64,000 bases of DNA from an uncultured Spirochaeta sp. (GCA_913030605.1 CAJWEZ010000011.1:1-64000), one strand, 5' to 3'. Shown: positions 8,254 to 18,708, counted from the first letter of the stretch. Translations and numbers: made by a program. The notes: generated by a model not told the origin, from the letters alone.

Positions 8254-9309
8254 ATGGAAGAGCACCCGGCACACCCGGAATACGACGACGGCGACGCCCT
8301 CGAACACCAGCTTCGACCGCGGTTTCTGCGTGATTTTCTGGGACAGGAACAGGTAAAGTCCAACCTGCAGGTGTTCATTACCGCCGCCCGGGAGCGCAAC
8401 GAGTCCCTGGACCATGTCTTCCTTTCCGGCCCCCCGGGCCTCGGGAAAACCACCCTCGCCACGATCATGGCACACGAGATGCAGGCGGATCTGCGGGTCA
8501 CCGCGGCCCCGGCCCTCGACAAACCCAAGGACCTTGCAGGAATTCTGACGACCTTGCAGGACGGCACGGTGTTCTTCATCGACGAGATCCATCGTCTCAA
8601 GAGCTCGCTCGAGGAGATGCTGTACGTGGCGATGGAGGATTTCGAGATCGACTGGGTGATCGGGCAGGGCCCGTCCGCCCGGACGCTGCGCGTTCCCCTC
8701 CCGCGCTTCACGCTCGTGGGGGCGACAACCCGTCCCGGTATGGTCGCAAGCCCCCTGTTTACGCGCTTCGGGATTCCGGTCCGGCTCGACTACTACCGGC
8801 GTGGCGACCTCGAGGCGATCATTCGGCGGTCGGCGTCGATTCTGGAGGTTTCGATCGCCGACAACGCCGTGGGACTCCTGGCGGACAGCTGCCGGGGAAC
8901 CCCCCGCATCGCCAACCGGCTCCTGCGACGCATGCGTGACTTTGCCCAGGTGCTCGGAAACGGCACGATCGACGGAGACATCGTCCGTGAGGGCATGCGC
9001 CGACTCAACATCGACGAGTACGGACTGGAGGAGCAGGACCGGCAGATCCTGCGAACGATCGTGGAAATGTACGGCGGTGGACCGGTGGGTGCCGAGACGC
9101 TCGCTATCTCCGTGGGAGAGGAACTGGACTCGCTGGAAGTGTTCTACGAGCCGTTCCTGATCCAGCAGGGACTGATTCAGCGCACCGCCCGGGGGCGCGT
9201 TGTCACGTCCCGGGCGTTCGAGATCCTGGGACTACCGGTACCCGACGAAATACCCGGCCGCGACAGCGGAGGACCGATTCAGAGTGAAGACCAGCGATTT
9301 CTCTTTTGA
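8254..9309 (+). CDS. ruvB: Holliday junction DNA helicase RuvB
   Basis: A 351-residue AAA+ motor that drives branch migration on RuvA-bound junctions. The N-terminus [19 protein letters not shown] is diagnostic. Walker A is GPPGLGKTT, Walker B is VFFIDEIH, sensor 1 is VGATTRPG, and the arginine-finger/sensor 2 region follows in [21 protein letters not shown]-terminal winged helix closes the protein. The 3' end overlaps queA by 26 nt. Confidence 0.98.
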   Translation: MEEHPAHPEYDDGDALEHQLRPRFLRDFLGQEQVKSNLQVFITAARERNESLDHVFLSGPPGLGKTTLATIMAHEMQADLRVTAAPALDKPKDLAGILTTLQDGTVFFIDEIHRLKSSLEEMLYVAMEDFEIDWVIGQGPSARTLRVPLPRFTLVGATTRPGMVASPLFTRFGIPVRLDYYRRGDLEAIIRRSASILEVSIADNAVGLLADSCRGTPRIANRLLRRMRDFAQVLGNGTIDGDIVREGMRRLNIDEYGLEEQDRQILRTIVEMYGGGPVGAETLAISVGEELDSLEVFYEPFLIQQGLIQRTARGRVVTSRAFEILGLPVPDEIPGRDSGGPIQSEDQRFLF

Positions 9310-10309
9310 GCTCCCCGAGGAGCTGATCGCGCAGGAACCAAGCCAGCGTCGCGGCACGAGCCGCCTGCTGGTACTGGACCGCGCCACCGATACCCGCACC
9401 CACGCCAGCGTGGCCGACATTCGCGATTTTATCGCCCCCGGCAGCGTGATGGTGTTCAACAACTCCCGCGTCCGCAAGGCCCGCGTGTACGCAGAAGCGA
9501 CGGATTCCGGACGGGAACAGGAGTTCCTCCTGGTCCGCAAGCGTTCCGCCGACCGGTGGCTCGCGATCGGACGCCAGAGCCGCAAACTCAAGCCGGGGCG
9601 GCGATTCCGTTTTCCCGGCGGCGTGACGGGTGAGATATCCTCCGTGGAGGACCCGTACCGCGAGATCGCCTTCAGCGCTCCGATCGACAACTCCTGGCTG
9701 GACCGGTTCGGGCACATGCCCCTGCCGCCGTACATCCACCGGAGCGATACCTCGGCGGACGCGGAGCGCTACCAGACCGTCTACTCCCGCGCCGTGGGAA
9801 GTGTGGCCGCACCCACCGCGGGCCTCCACTTCACGCCGGACCTCCTGGAGACCCTGCAACGGCACGGGGTCACCACGTGCTTCGTCACGCTCCACGTCGG
9901 TATTGGAACGTTTCTGCCCGTCCGGACCGATACCCTCGAGGAACACCGGATGCACGAGGAGGAATACCACGTGTCTCCATCAACGGCGCGCATTATCGCC
10001 ACCGCCCGGGCCACCGGGAGACCCGTGGTGGCGGTGGGCACGACCGTCGTTCGCACCCTGGAATCCTCCTGGGACGCCGAGCAGGGCGCCCCCCGGGCGG
10101 GTCACCACGCAACCGACATGTTCATCTATCCGGGATACGAGTTTCAGGCGGTAGATCAGCTGTTCACCAACTTCCACACCCCCGGGAGCACGCTGGTGGC
10201 GCTGGTGAGCGCCTTCGCCGGTCGTGAGCGAATCCTCGAAACCTACCGCGAGGCGGTGGAGCACCGGTACCGATTCTTCTCGTACGGGGATGCGATGCTG
10301 ATCCGCTGA
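9284..10309 (+). CDS. queA: S-adenosylmethionine:tRNA ribosyltransferase-isomerase QueA
   Basis: Started at GTG 9284, because GGAGGA (9268-9273) sits 10 nt upstream and the protein then begins [20 protein letters not shown], exactly as in the family. It has 341 residues. The enzyme transfers and rearranges the ribose of SAM onto preQ1 at tRNA position 34 to make epoxyqueuosine. Typical segments are [33 protein letters not shown] and [14 protein letters not shown]. It overlaps ruvB by 26 nt. Together with tgt at 37 kb it shows that this organism makes queuosine. Confidence 0.97.
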   Translation: MKTSDFSFELPEELIAQEPSQRRGTSRLLVLDRATDTRTHASVADIRDFIAPGSVMVFNNSRVRKARVYAEATDSGREQEFLLVRKRSADRWLAIGRQSRKLKPGRRFRFPGGVTGEISSVEDPYREIAFSAPIDNSWLDRFGHMPLPPYIHRSDTSADAERYQTVYSRAVGSVAAPTAGLHFTPDLLETLQRHGVTTCFVTLHVGIGTFLPVRTDTLEEHRMHEEEYHVSPSTARIIATARATGRPVVAVGTTVVRTLESSWDAEQGAPRAGHHATDMFIYPGYEFQAVDQLFTNFHTPGSTLVALVSAFAGRERILETYREAVEHRYRFFSYGDAMLIR

Positions 10310-10380
10310 GGAGCGCCGGCCCCGGGAGCTGAACTCTGCAGGCGAAACCGGTCGCGCAGGAACTCGGCCCGGCTCCTCAG
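10306..10380. repeat. Inverted repeat framing the queA / 10377 convergent junction
   Basis: CTGAGGAGC (10306-10314) and its exact complement (10372-10380) bracket the whole convergent intergenic region and include both stop codons. Inner segments (CCGGCC near 10316 and GGCCCGG near 10366) can extend the pairing. No T run follows on either strand, so this is a candidate 3'-end structure rather than a classical terminator. Confidence 0.5.
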
Positions 10381-10997
10381 TACGTTGTCTCGTCCATCGC
10401 CTCGAAGGCGGCGCGCACCTCAGCCACGCGGTCCAGGTGGCTGTCGATGATCTGTCCGTAGTCGAGATCGCCGCTGCGGATGCGGGCGTGCTCGTCCTCC
10501 CACTTCTGAATCTCCTCGAGGTGCACGAAGCGGATCGGCGCCGCTTCCTGACTCCAGCGCTGCGCGGCGTTCCAGTAGTGGCGGGCGTAGGTGAAATACT
10601 GTTCCGCCCGGTCCAGACTCTCCAGGTTCTGTCGCTGCCACGGCCCGTTGTAGGAGTACGCCGTGAACTTCATGTACTGCGCTCCCCACTGCAGGTAGAG
10701 TTCCACCAGCTTGAGGTTGATGTGCATCGTGAAGATGTAGCGGTACCATTCCCATTCCCGATCGTTGGAAATCTCCGCGAGCGCGTTCAGGGGATTGGCG
10801 AAATCGCTGCGCAGTGCCTGTTCGAGCCAGTACACGTTCTCCGCGATGCTCTGCGGATCCATCGTGAAATGCTGGTGGTAGAGCTCGTAGAATTGCTCGC
10901 GGTATGTCAGACGGTACGCCCACAGGGGACCACTCGCCACGAGCGCGAACAGTACCGCGAGGAGGATCCGTCGGAACGGGAGACAGCGACGACGCAT
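10377..10997 (-). CDS. Exported protein of unknown function
   Basis: A 206-residue protein that I do not recognise. It has a clear Sec signal peptide (basic MRRRCLPFRR, hydrophobic ILLAVLFALVASGP, cleavage probably at LWA/Y near residue 27). The mature part is helical and very rich in Tyr and Trp (YREQFYELYHQHF, WEWYRYIFTMHINL, WNAAQRW) with no visible enzyme motif. It is probably a periplasmic or envelope protein. It is transcribed divergently from nothing close: the tmk stop lies 66 nt upstream on the same strand. A -10 box six bases before the ATG suggests its own leaderless transcript. Confidence 0.8.
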   Translation of the reverse strand: MRRRCLPFRRILLAVLFALVASGPLWAYRLTYREQFYELYHQHFTMDPQSIAENVYWLEQALRSDFANPLNALAEISNDREWEWYRYIFTMHINLKLVELYLQWGAQYMKFTAYSYNGPWQRQNLESLDRAEQYFTYARHYWNAAQRWSQEAAPIRFVHLEEIQKWEDEHARIRSGDLDYGQIIDSHLDRVAEVRAAFEAMDETTY

Positions 10998-11003
10998 ACT
11001 ACC

Positions 11004-11032
11004 AGTATCGACCGGTCGGCGCCCGCGGTTCA
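11004..11032 (-). promoter_or_regulatory. Possible promoter of the exported-protein gene
   Basis: On the minus strand, GATACT (11009-11004) lies six bases before ATG 10997. A weak -35, TGAACC (11032-11027), lies 17 bp further upstream. No Shine-Dalgarno sequence is present. It is included because its spacing repeats that of the promoters at prs, rpe and the PEGA/FGE gene. Confidence 0.4.
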
Positions 11033-11062
11033 GCGCTCGGCGTTCCGCGTTCAGTGCATCAC

Positions 11063-11704
11063 TCAGCAGTCGTCGAGGTTCAGCGCGCTCCGGATCGCCG
11101 CGAAAACGCTGTCGGGGTCATCGCGACCGTCAACGCGGTGTACGCGAACCTCGGTCCGTTCGTCGAACGCATCGATCACGCCCCGATAGCGCGCCGCAAC
11201 CAGGCGTTGCACATCGTCCTGTTCCAGGCTGTCGCGAACCACGCGGTGCGCCAGCCGGCGGGAGGCTTCGTCCTGCGGCGTATCCACGAACACCAGGTGT
11301 TCCGGGAGCGGAAACGCCCCGTTGAGGCGTTCCACCGCCGCGCCGTCGCAGAACGCCCCCTGATACGCGATCGATGAAAACAGGTAGCGGTCGCTGATCA
11401 CCGTGGCCCCGGTCGCCAGGCGCGCCAGTATTCCCGATTCCGGCCGTTCGAGGTGTTCGTGGCGGTCGGCGGCGAAGAGCATCGCCAGCGTCCACGGTGT
11501 GGCGCGTTCCGGTCCCGTGAGAAGCGCGCGGATCGTCCGCCCCGTCAGATAGTCGGTGGGCTCGCAGGTGAACTCCGCCGCCACGCCCCGCGAGCGCAGG
11601 CAGGTGACGAGACGATGCGCCTGCGTTGTGGTTCCGGCCCCGTCCAGGCCCTCAAAGACAACAAAACCGGGAAGGATCGGATTATCCCAGGTGAGCGTCA
11701 GCAT
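11063..11704 (-). CDS. tmk: Thymidylate kinase
   Basis: A 213-residue dTMP kinase that makes dTDP for DNA synthesis. The P-loop is FEGLDGAGTTTQAHRL near residue 18. The DR(Y/H) nucleotide-binding segment is VISDRYLFSSIAYQGA, and a LID-like region follows near residue 150 (PQDEASRRLAHRVV). Length fits the family. It is divergent from tamB, with 50 nt between the two start codons; that short region is relatively AT-rich and must hold both promoters, but I cannot place the boxes with confidence. Confidence 0.95.
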   Translation of the reverse strand: MLTLTWDNPILPGFVVFEGLDGAGTTTQAHRLVTCLRSRGVAAEFTCEPTDYLTGRTIRALLTGPERATPWTLAMLFAADRHEHLERPESGILARLATGATVISDRYLFSSIAYQGAFCDGAAVERLNGAFPLPEHLVFVDTPQDEASRRLAHRVVRDSLEQDDVQRLVAARYRGVIDAFDERTEVRVHRVDGRDDPDSVFAAIRSALNLDDC

Positions 11705-11754
11705 CCTGATGCGTACTCCGTCATTGTGATACGATACATTAGCACGCAGAACGG

Positions 11755-14700
11755 ATGGCCTCTACACGCACCGCGGCACGGATCCGCGAAACAGTCAGTT
11801 CACTCCTCTTCGTTTCTCTCCTCCTCGGATCGGTTCTGGGGGGCGGTGTGCTCACCGATGCCGTACGCACCCGGGTCGCCGCCGTGCGCGCGGACGTCGT
11901 AGGCACCCTGGAGGAGGCGACCGCCCAGACACTCTCGTGGGACGCCGTGAGCCCCTCGATCGTCCGGGGGTTCACCGTGTACGGGGTGCGTATCTCCGAC
12001 AACGCAACCGCCCGTCGCGTGACCGTCCGACTGAACCTGGTCAGTCTCCTGTGGGGCAACCCCCGCGATCTGATTCCCGCGGTGATCATCGATCAACCGG
12101 ACATCACGATCGCCACCGACGAACAGCGCCACCGCCTGGAGCGGACGCTCGCGTACATACGTCGCAACGCCCGCGGCCGCCGCGACATCTCGGTACAGAT
12201 CCGTCGCGGCGCCCTGTCGGTCGCCACCGCCGACGGTCGCGTCGATACCCGCAACCTCACCGGACGGATCGAACTGATCCAGAACTCACTCAGCGGCACG
12301 CTGGCCACACAGGCCTCGCTGGAAACAACAGTCAGTGGCCAACCGTTTTCCCTGTCCAGTCGCATCAGCGCCGACCTGAACGGGATCCGCGGGGGCCCCA
12401 ACCTCGACGCCAACGTCGAGTTTCGGGAGATTCGCGGGAGCCACCTGGTCATGGGCGACCAGAGTTTCCGCATCGAGCGCCGCGCTGACGAAGTGCGCCT
12501 GGAACGCGTGCGCAGCGATGATCCCCTTGACCTGTCGGCACGCTACAGCCCCGCCACCGGCGTGATCACGATGGACGTGGTGAGCCAGCGCTACCGCCCC
12601 GCCGATACAGTGCGTCTGGCGGGCCCGTGGGCCGATTTTCAACCGTGGCTTGCCTCCACGCTCTCGAGCGACGCCTCTCTGCGGTTCGACGTGAACGGAA
12701 CGTTTCTCGACTCGTCGGGACACCTGGCCGCGTACAGCGCCCACCCGGATCTGCCGGCACCGCTCTCGGTGGACGCGACCTATTCGGTATCACCGCGGGA
12801 GGTATCGTTTGACCGTCTGGTCGCGGTATCCGGAGACGGCAGCGTCCGGTTTCGCGGAGCGTACGCCTTCGGCGCCGCCGCTCCCAACGGTCGGATCACC
12901 TTCCGGTCGTTTCAGTACGGGGAGGTGCCCCGTCTGGACGGAACGGTCGTCGTCAGTGGCAGTGCCCGCGACGCCGGACTCAGCAGCGAACACCTGACCG
13001 TTGAGGGAATCGACCTGTACCGCCTCGTGGCCTCGTACCAGCCCGGCGAGCGGTACCATTCGGCCCGCGCCACCGCGGCGTTCACCGCCGACGGCCCCGG
13101 GACGGTTGAGGCATCGGCGCGCTTCGCCGACCTCAACGATCTGAACGCCGAGCTGCGTCTGCGGGAGGTGGCAACGGAGAACCTGGCCGCCGTCGCCGCC
13201 GCCGTGGACCGGCCGGTCCGGATTCCCGGCCCCGCGACCGGCACGAACGTCAGCGGTCTCGTCCGTGTCGACCACCGGAACGACAACCTCACCGTCGCCG
13301 TACCGTACCTCAACGTTCGCGACCCGCAGAACCCGGGACGCGTAGCGGGCCTCTCCGGTGAGTACCACAACGGTACAATCGTTCTCGACCAGGTGTTCGC
13401 CCTCGTCGGTGGGACGCGCGTCTACGCCGACGGTTTCGTGCGCCTCGGTTCCTCCGGAACGATCGACTTCCGTACCGCCGTGTCCGTGAACTCGATCGAG
13501 TACCCGCTCCGCGGCACCATCACCCCCGCCGGTGATCTCACCGTTTTCGGTCCCGACGGCGTGGAGCTGCGCATTGAGCGGGTCGGGGATGGCGTGCGCC
13601 TGGAGGCCCGGCTGGCGGACGTGCCCGTGCCGGTGGGCAGTGCGCGGGTCGAGGCGCGCATTGAGGGGTTGCTGTTTTCCCGCGACGACTGGTATGTGAA
13701 CGCCCCGGACGTCCAGGTCACCGGCCTCCCCGCACCGGGCGGCGGGACCGCGGACCTGGAGCTGGCCCTCGGCTTCCGACCCGGGGAAGGGCGCGTGGGC
13801 GTTCTCTCCTACGAGGACTCCGTCAGCCGCCTCGCCGGGTCGCTCGACGTGACCTACCGCCTCGGCGCACCGGCCGATCTCCAGGTGACGGGACGGATCG
13901 GGGGGTTCGACACCGAGGAGCAGTACCGTGTTGCCGCCCGGTACGCGGGAGAACAGCTCGCCGTGGATTTCCGGTTCGATCGCTCTCCGGCGCAACGGCT
14001 GAGTGCCCGCGCCCGTGCCGGCACCGTCCGGGGGACGTTTCAGATGGTCGGGTCACCGGGAGATCCACAGGTTCGACTGTTCATGGAGACATCGGCGGTG
14101 CGCATCAACACCCAGGACGTGGAGGCGCGTGTTCTCGCATTCGGTGACAGCACGCAGTTCCGGATCACCAACTCGCGTCTCGTGTTCGGATCCAGCGCCG
14201 CGGATATCGACTCCCTCCAGATCGATCGGGGGACCGGCGACATCGGCGGCACCCTTTCTGTTTCGCGACTGGACGTGGACCGCACCTACACCATAGCGAT
14301 CGATGGAACGACCACGCCCCTGGATCGGATCGATCCCGCCGACATTGTCACGCGTCCCGTCAACGCCAGTATCACCGTGACCCCCGCCTCCGACGGAACC
14401 GGCGGCGGGGCCTTGCCGTTTCTCGTCGGCGAGTACCGGTTTGAACGCGTGGAGGGAGAAAGCCGGTTCCAGCGCGACGACGGCGCCGTGAACGCCGTTG
14501 TCGCCGACGACGGAACCTTCGACATGACGCTCGCGGAGCCGTTGCCGGTCACCTTTGGTGCATCCGGCCGCCTCGGCCGTGACGATGTCGAGGTAACCGT
14601 CTCGGGTATCTCCGTGGATCTGCCGCGGCTTGCGGACGCCGCCGGGGTTGAGGGACTGGCGATCCGGTCGGGTCGGGCGGACGGGTCGCTGCGGGTTCTG

Positions 14701-16035
14701 GGTCCGCCTGCGGATCCCGATCTTTTCGGAACGCTGTCGCTCCGGAATGTGGCAACCTCCACCCCGGTGGGGCCGGCGGTGGTGGGCCCCCTCGATTCGA
14801 CGCTGATCTTCGAGGGCAAAACCGTGCGCATGCCTCGGATCGAAACCGGGGTGGGAGAGGCAACGGTCGCCATCGACGGACAGGCCATTCTCAACCGATT
14901 CTCGCTGGAGCAGTACCAGGTCAACGTCGCGATCAGCGGCGAACCGGGACTCCGCGTCGACCGCGCCTTCGGGCCGATCGGCGTCGACGGCTACGTCAGG
15001 GGCAATGTCCTGGTTGGCGGAGGCCCCCGGGAGACCCGCGTCCAGGGCCGCGTCGTGGCCGCCGGAACGGAGATCGTCGTCCAGGACCGGAGCCCGGAGA
15101 CCGGCTCCGACCGGCGCGGGAGTCTCATTCTCGACCTGGACGTGGAAACGGGGCGGGCGGTACAGTTTGTCTGGCCCGACCGCGACTTCCCGATCCTCCG
15201 CAGCAGCTTCGCCACCGGCCAGACGATCGCGATCAGTGCGGACACGGGGCAACAACGCTTCACCCTTACAGGTGAACTCGATATTCAGAGCGGAGATGTG
15301 TTCTATTTCGACCGCAACTTCCTGATTCGCGACGGAAGTATCGTGTTCAACGAAAACCAGGATGATTTTGACCCCCGTCTGACCGCCCGCGCCGAGCTTC
15401 GTGAGGTGACCCCCGACGGCCCCGTGCGGATCTATCTCGTCGCCGACGGCCAGCGCCTCAGCGAGTTCAGCCCCCGCTTCGAGTCCAACCCGCCGCTCAC
15501 GGGCAGCGAGATCGTCGCCATCCTGGGGGGAAACATCTTCCAGCAGGGCAGCTCCGACTCGGTCAATCTCACGACGGCGCTTCTATCCACCAGCGACGTG
15601 GTAACGCAGTTCGGCGTGTTCCGGCAGTTTGAGGACGCCGTGCGGGAGCGGCTAAACCTGGATCTCTTTGCGATCCGCACCAGCGTGATCCAGAACGTGC
15701 TGCTCTCGGCGATCACCCCGGCGGACGAGACCCAGCCGACCGTTTCGCCGTCCCTCGGGTCGTACCTCAACAACACCTCGATCTTCATGGGACGCTACCT
15801 CGGCGATTCAGTATTCGGACAGGCCGTTCTCCAGCTTCGCTCCCGGGACTTCGGGACCGACACCACCAGCGATCCTGGAATTCAGCGCCTGGGCGGGGTA
15901 TTGATTGATTCCGAAATTAGTTTAGAATGGCAAACACCGTTTTTCCTATTGGAGTGGAACTTTGCTCCACAGAACCCTGAGGAGCTTTTCATCAGAGACA
16001 ACACGTTCACATTTTCGTGGTCTTTTTCCTACTGA
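11755..16035 (+). CDS. tamB: TamB-like translocation/assembly protein (AsmA/DUF490 family)
   Basis: A 1426-residue protein with an N-terminal membrane anchor (about residues 13-33, SSLLFVSLLLGSVLGGGVLT). A very long beta-rich body follows, made of repeating short strands, typical of periplasm-spanning TamB/AsmA-like bridges. The last 200 residues carry the TamB domain: GEIVA-type segment GSEIVAILGGNIFQQG, then SLGSYLNNTSIFMGRYLGD. The final residues FSWSFSY end in an aromatic, as if a beta strand. TamB proteins link inner and outer membranes and act in outer-membrane protein or lipid transport; in Borrelia the homologue works with BamA, which is encoded 16 nt downstream here. The last 45 codons are strikingly AT-rich compared with the rest. 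Confidence 0.92.
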   Translation: MASTRTAARIRETVSSLLFVSLLLGSVLGGGVLTDAVRTRVAAVRADVVGTLEEATAQTLSWDAVSPSIVRGFTVYGVRISDNATARRVTVRLNLVSLLWGNPRDLIPAVIIDQPDITIATDEQRHRLERTLAYIRRNARGRRDISVQIRRGALSVATADGRVDTRNLTGRIELIQNSLSGTLATQASLETTVSGQPFSLSSRISADLNGIRGGPNLDANVEFREIRGSHLVMGDQSFRIERRADEVRLERVRSDDPLDLSARYSPATGVITMDVVSQRYRPADTVRLAGPWADFQPWLASTLSSDASLRFDVNGTFLDSSGHLAAYSAHPDLPAPLSVDATYSVSPREVSFDRLVAVSGDGSVRFRGAYAFGAAAPNGRITFRSFQYGEVPRLDGTVVVSGSARDAGLSSEHLTVEGIDLYRLVASYQPGERYHSARATAAFTADGPGTVEASARFADLNDLNAELRLREVATENLAAVAAAVDRPVRIPGPATGTNVSGLVRVDHRNDNLTVAVPYLNVRDPQNPGRVAGLSGEYHNGTIVLDQVFALVGGTRVYADGFVRLGSSGTIDFRTAVSVNSIEYPLRGTITPAGDLTVFGPDGVELRIERVGDGVRLEARLADVPVPVGSARVEARIEGLLFSRDDWYVNAPDVQVTGLPAPGGGTADLELALGFRPGEGRVGVLSYEDSVSRLAGSLDVTYRLGAPADLQVTGRIGGFDTEEQYRVAARYAGEQLAVDFRFDRSPAQRLSARARAGTVRGTFQMVGSPGDPQVRLFMETSAVRINTQDVEARVLAFGDSTQFRITNSRLVFGSSAADIDSLQIDRGTGDIGGTLSVSRLDVDRTYTIAIDGTTTPLDRIDPADIVTRPVNASITVTPASDGTGGGALPFLVGEYRFERVEGESRFQRDDGAVNAVVADDGTFDMTLAEPLPVTFGASGRLGRDDVEVTVSGISVDLPRLADAAGVEGLAIRSGRADGSLRVLGPPADPDLFGTLSLRNVATSTPVGPAVVGPLDSTLIFEGKTVRMPRIETGVGEATVAIDGQAILNRFSLEQYQVNVAISGEPGLRVDRAFGPIGVDGYVRGNVLVGGGPRETRVQGRVVAAGTEIVVQDRSPETGSDRRGSLILDLDVETGRAVQFVWPDRDFPILRSSFATGQTIAISADTGQQRFTLTGELDIQSGDVFYFDRNFLIRDGSIVFNENQDDFDPRLTARAELREVTPDGPVRIYLVADGQRLSEFSPRFESNPPLTGSEIVAILGGNIFQQGSSDSVNLTTALLSTSDVVTQFGVFRQFEDAVRERLNLDLFAIRTSVIQNVLLSAITPADETQPTVSPSLGSYLNNTSIFMGRYLGDSVFGQAVLQLRSRDFGTDTTSDPGIQRLGGVLIDSEISLEWQTPFFLLEWNFAPQNPEELFIRDNTFTFSWSFSY
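15901..15928 (+). promoter_or_regulatory. Possible internal promoter for bamA-skp-mutS inside tamB
   Basis: TTGATT (15901-15906), a 16-bp spacer and TAGAAT (15923-15928) lie in an AT-rich island (about 15890-16030) with codons otherwise rare in this gene set (TTA, CTA, AGA, ATT, AGT). The predicted start near 15935 would give bamA a leader of about 115 nt. Confidence 0.45.
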
Positions 16036-16051
16036 GAGCAAGGGAGCCTGA

Positions 16052-18694
16052 ATGCGACTACTGCGTTACATGCTGCCGTTCCTGGTCGTGGCCACGGCCG
16101 CGGTATACGCCCAGAACAGCAGCGAGTGGTACCTCAACAAGCCGATCGAAGACATTCAGTTCAACGGGCTGGATACCGTCAGCGAGAACGAACTCTCCGG
16201 CGTGACGGATCCGTTCATCGGCCGCGAGTTCACCGAACCGACGTTCCTGGAGCTGCAGCGACGACTGTACGCTCTGGATTACTTTGAACAGATCATCCCC
16301 AACGCCGTCCGTCCACCGGACGGCAGCGAAGACCGGGTCATTTTGCGTTTCGACGTCCAGGAACGCCCCGTCATCACGGACGTGGAGTTTGTGGGCAACA
16401 ACCGCGTCGGACGCAACCGCCTCCTGGACGCCGTGCTGCTCACCCGCGGCGACATGGTCACCCGCAGCAAACTGCGGGTGGACGAGGAGGCGATCCGTTC
16501 GCTGTACCTCGAACAGGGGTTTCCCAACGTCGATGTCTCCTCGGAGTTCGTGCAGGACGGTGACAAGAACATCGTACGGTTCACGATCGATGAGGGCGCC
16601 CAGGTCTCCATCGAAACGATCGAATTTGTTGGAAACCAGTTCGCCACCGATTCGACACTCGCCGGTGTCATCCAGCTGCGGGAACGGAACATATTCAACA
16701 AGGGTCTGTTCCAGGCGAGTATGCTCGAAACCGACCAGAACCGGATTCGCCGCTACTACTACGAACAGGGATACATCGATGCCGACGTCGTGAACGTTGA
16801 GCAGTCCCTTCGCCGGGACGAGGAAGAGAACCGCAGCTACATGACGCTCACCTTTTATATCGAGGAGGGCGAGCAGTACACCTACGGCGGCATCGAGTTT
16901 TCCGGTAACACGATCTTCACCGACCAGGAACTCTCGGATCTGGTGCGTCTCGAGCCGGGCGAAATTCTGGACCTCAATCAGTTCGACCAGGACTACCAGC
17001 GCATCGCCGATCGCTACTACGAGAACGGCTACATCTTCAACCAGATCACCCGGGAAGAGGTGAGAAACGATGAAGAGAACGTCGTCTCGTTCCGCGTGAA
17101 CATCGTGGAGCGCAACCGCGCCCACATCGAGAACATCATCATCCGCGGGAACGAGAAAACGCGGGATTACGTCATCGAGCGTGAGATTCCCCTCGAGGTT
17201 GGCGATGTGTTCAGCGCCACCAAGATCCGTGAGGGTCTTCGCAACCTGGCTAACCTGCAGTTTTTCTCCTCGGTGACCCCGGAGACCCCGCAGGGCAGCG
17301 CCGACGGGCTCATGGACCTGATCATCAACCTGGAAGAGGCCAATACGGCGGAGATCGTCTTCGGCGTTGCCTTCGGTGGAAACCAGGAGTTTCCCGTGTC
17401 GGCCCAGGTACAGTGGCAGGACCGCAACTTCCTCGGCCGCGGCCAGACGTTCGGTGTTCAGGCCACGGCGTCGCCGATCAATCAGCAGGTGAGCTTCAAC
17501 TTCCTCGAGAACTGGCTCTTCGGGCGACGATGGTCCGGTGGACTCAGCCTTTCCTTCGAACACGCCGTGGTGAACAACGTGCCCCAGGACGTGATCGCCC
17601 CGATCTACGCCGACGGCGCCAACGACGCGGTGCCGGACCCGTTCTCGGCGGATGAGTACAAGTTCACCGAGGACACGACGTACAACGGCACCACCTACCA
17701 GGCCGGCGACCGTTTCCCGGGGGAACCGACGGACGCGGAAATCAGCGCCTACAACCTGGAGCAGGTGTACGACGGCACGACCTCGTCGATTCCCGACGAG
17801 TATCTCATGAGCTACGACGCGTACAGCATCGGTCTGAGCGCCAACACCGGCTACACGTTCCGCACACCCCTCGGCCGCTTCGTACCGCGCACGTCGATCG
17901 GGACCAGCATCAATCTGATTACCTACGACGACTCGCTCTACCGACCGGCCAACCAGACCACGCGGGAGAACCTCGACCGCTGGCGCTTCCGCAACCGCTG
18001 GAGCATCGGCGCGGCGCTGGACAAACGCGACTTCGTGTACAGCCCCTCCAGCGGGTACCGGCTGGACCAGGGTGTCACCTTCGTCGGTGGCGTCCTCGGT
18101 GGTGAGCGGCACTTCGTCCGCACCGACACCACCGCTGAGTCGTTCTTTACGCTGTGGGACGTCCCCTTCGGCGACTGGAACTGGAAGGGTGTGCTGGGCA
18201 TGCAGTCCAAGCTGAGCATGATCTGGCCCAACTTCTACCTCAGCGACGGGAACTCCCGGTACTTTTCGACCTCCGACAGCGATCTGCTGCGTATCGACGG
18301 GATGTTCAACTCCCGGGGCTGGCCCTTCGAAAGCAACGGGTCGGCGCTGTGGAACAACTGGATCGAGCTGCGCATGCCGATCTCGGAACAGGTGATCTGG
18401 TGGGACACGTTCTTCGAGGCCGCAACCCTGCGGACATTCGCCGCCGACGCGGCGGACTGGAACGACCGCGAGCGCCTGAACGATCTTCGCCTGCAGGACT
18501 GGCAGTTCTCACTGGGAACCGGCATCCGCTTCGTGATTCCGCAGTTCCCGATCAGACTCTATCTTGCCAAGCGGTTTGAATACGACGAAAACGGCAATAT
18601 CCAGTGGCAGACCGGAAACCTCTTCAACGGCGGCAACCTCGACAGCGGCCGTGGCCTCGACCTGGTCTTCACCATCGGTGCCGAGTTCTTCTGA
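16052..18694 (+). CDS. bamA: Outer membrane protein assembly factor BamA
   Basis: An 880-residue Omp85 protein that folds beta-barrel proteins into the outer membrane. The signal peptide is MRLLRYMLPFLVVATAAVYA, with cleavage near residue 20. Five POTRA domains follow to about residue 420, each starting with an IE(D/N)I-type strand (for example IEDIQFNGLDTVSENEL, ITDVEFVGNNRVGRNRL, IENIIIRGNEKTRDYVI). The C-terminal half is a 16-stranded barrel ending in Phe (FTIGAEFF), as required for barrel recognition. Barrel loops contain an insertion around residues 520-590 with many acidic and Thr residues. It lies between tamB and skp, the order known from Borrelia. Confidence 0.97.
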   Translation: MRLLRYMLPFLVVATAAVYAQNSSEWYLNKPIEDIQFNGLDTVSENELSGVTDPFIGREFTEPTFLELQRRLYALDYFEQIIPNAVRPPDGSEDRVILRFDVQERPVITDVEFVGNNRVGRNRLLDAVLLTRGDMVTRSKLRVDEEAIRSLYLEQGFPNVDVSSEFVQDGDKNIVRFTIDEGAQVSIETIEFVGNQFATDSTLAGVIQLRERNIFNKGLFQASMLETDQNRIRRYYYEQGYIDADVVNVEQSLRRDEEENRSYMTLTFYIEEGEQYTYGGIEFSGNTIFTDQELSDLVRLEPGEILDLNQFDQDYQRIADRYYENGYIFNQITREEVRNDEENVVSFRVNIVERNRAHIENIIIRGNEKTRDYVIEREIPLEVGDVFSATKIREGLRNLANLQFFSSVTPETPQGSADGLMDLIINLEEANTAEIVFGVAFGGNQEFPVSAQVQWQDRNFLGRGQTFGVQATASPINQQVSFNFLENWLFGRRWSGGLSLSFEHAVVNNVPQDVIAPIYADGANDAVPDPFSADEYKFTEDTTYNGTTYQAGDRFPGEPTDAEISAYNLEQVYDGTTSSIPDEYLMSYDAYSIGLSANTGYTFRTPLGRFVPRTSIGTSINLITYDDSLYRPANQTTRENLDRWRFRNRWSIGAALDKRDFVYSPSSGYRLDQGVTFVGGVLGGERHFVRTDTTAESFFTLWDVPFGDWNWKGVLGMQSKLSMIWPNFYLSDGNSRYFSTSDSDLLRIDGMFNSRGWPFESNGSALWNNWIELRMPISEQVIWWDTFFEAATLRTFAADAADWNDRERLNDLRLQDWQFSLGTGIRFVIPQFPIRLYLAKRFEYDENGNIQWQTGNLFNGGNLDSGRGLDLVFTIGAEFF

Positions 18695-18708
18695 GGAGTA
18701 CAGAGACG

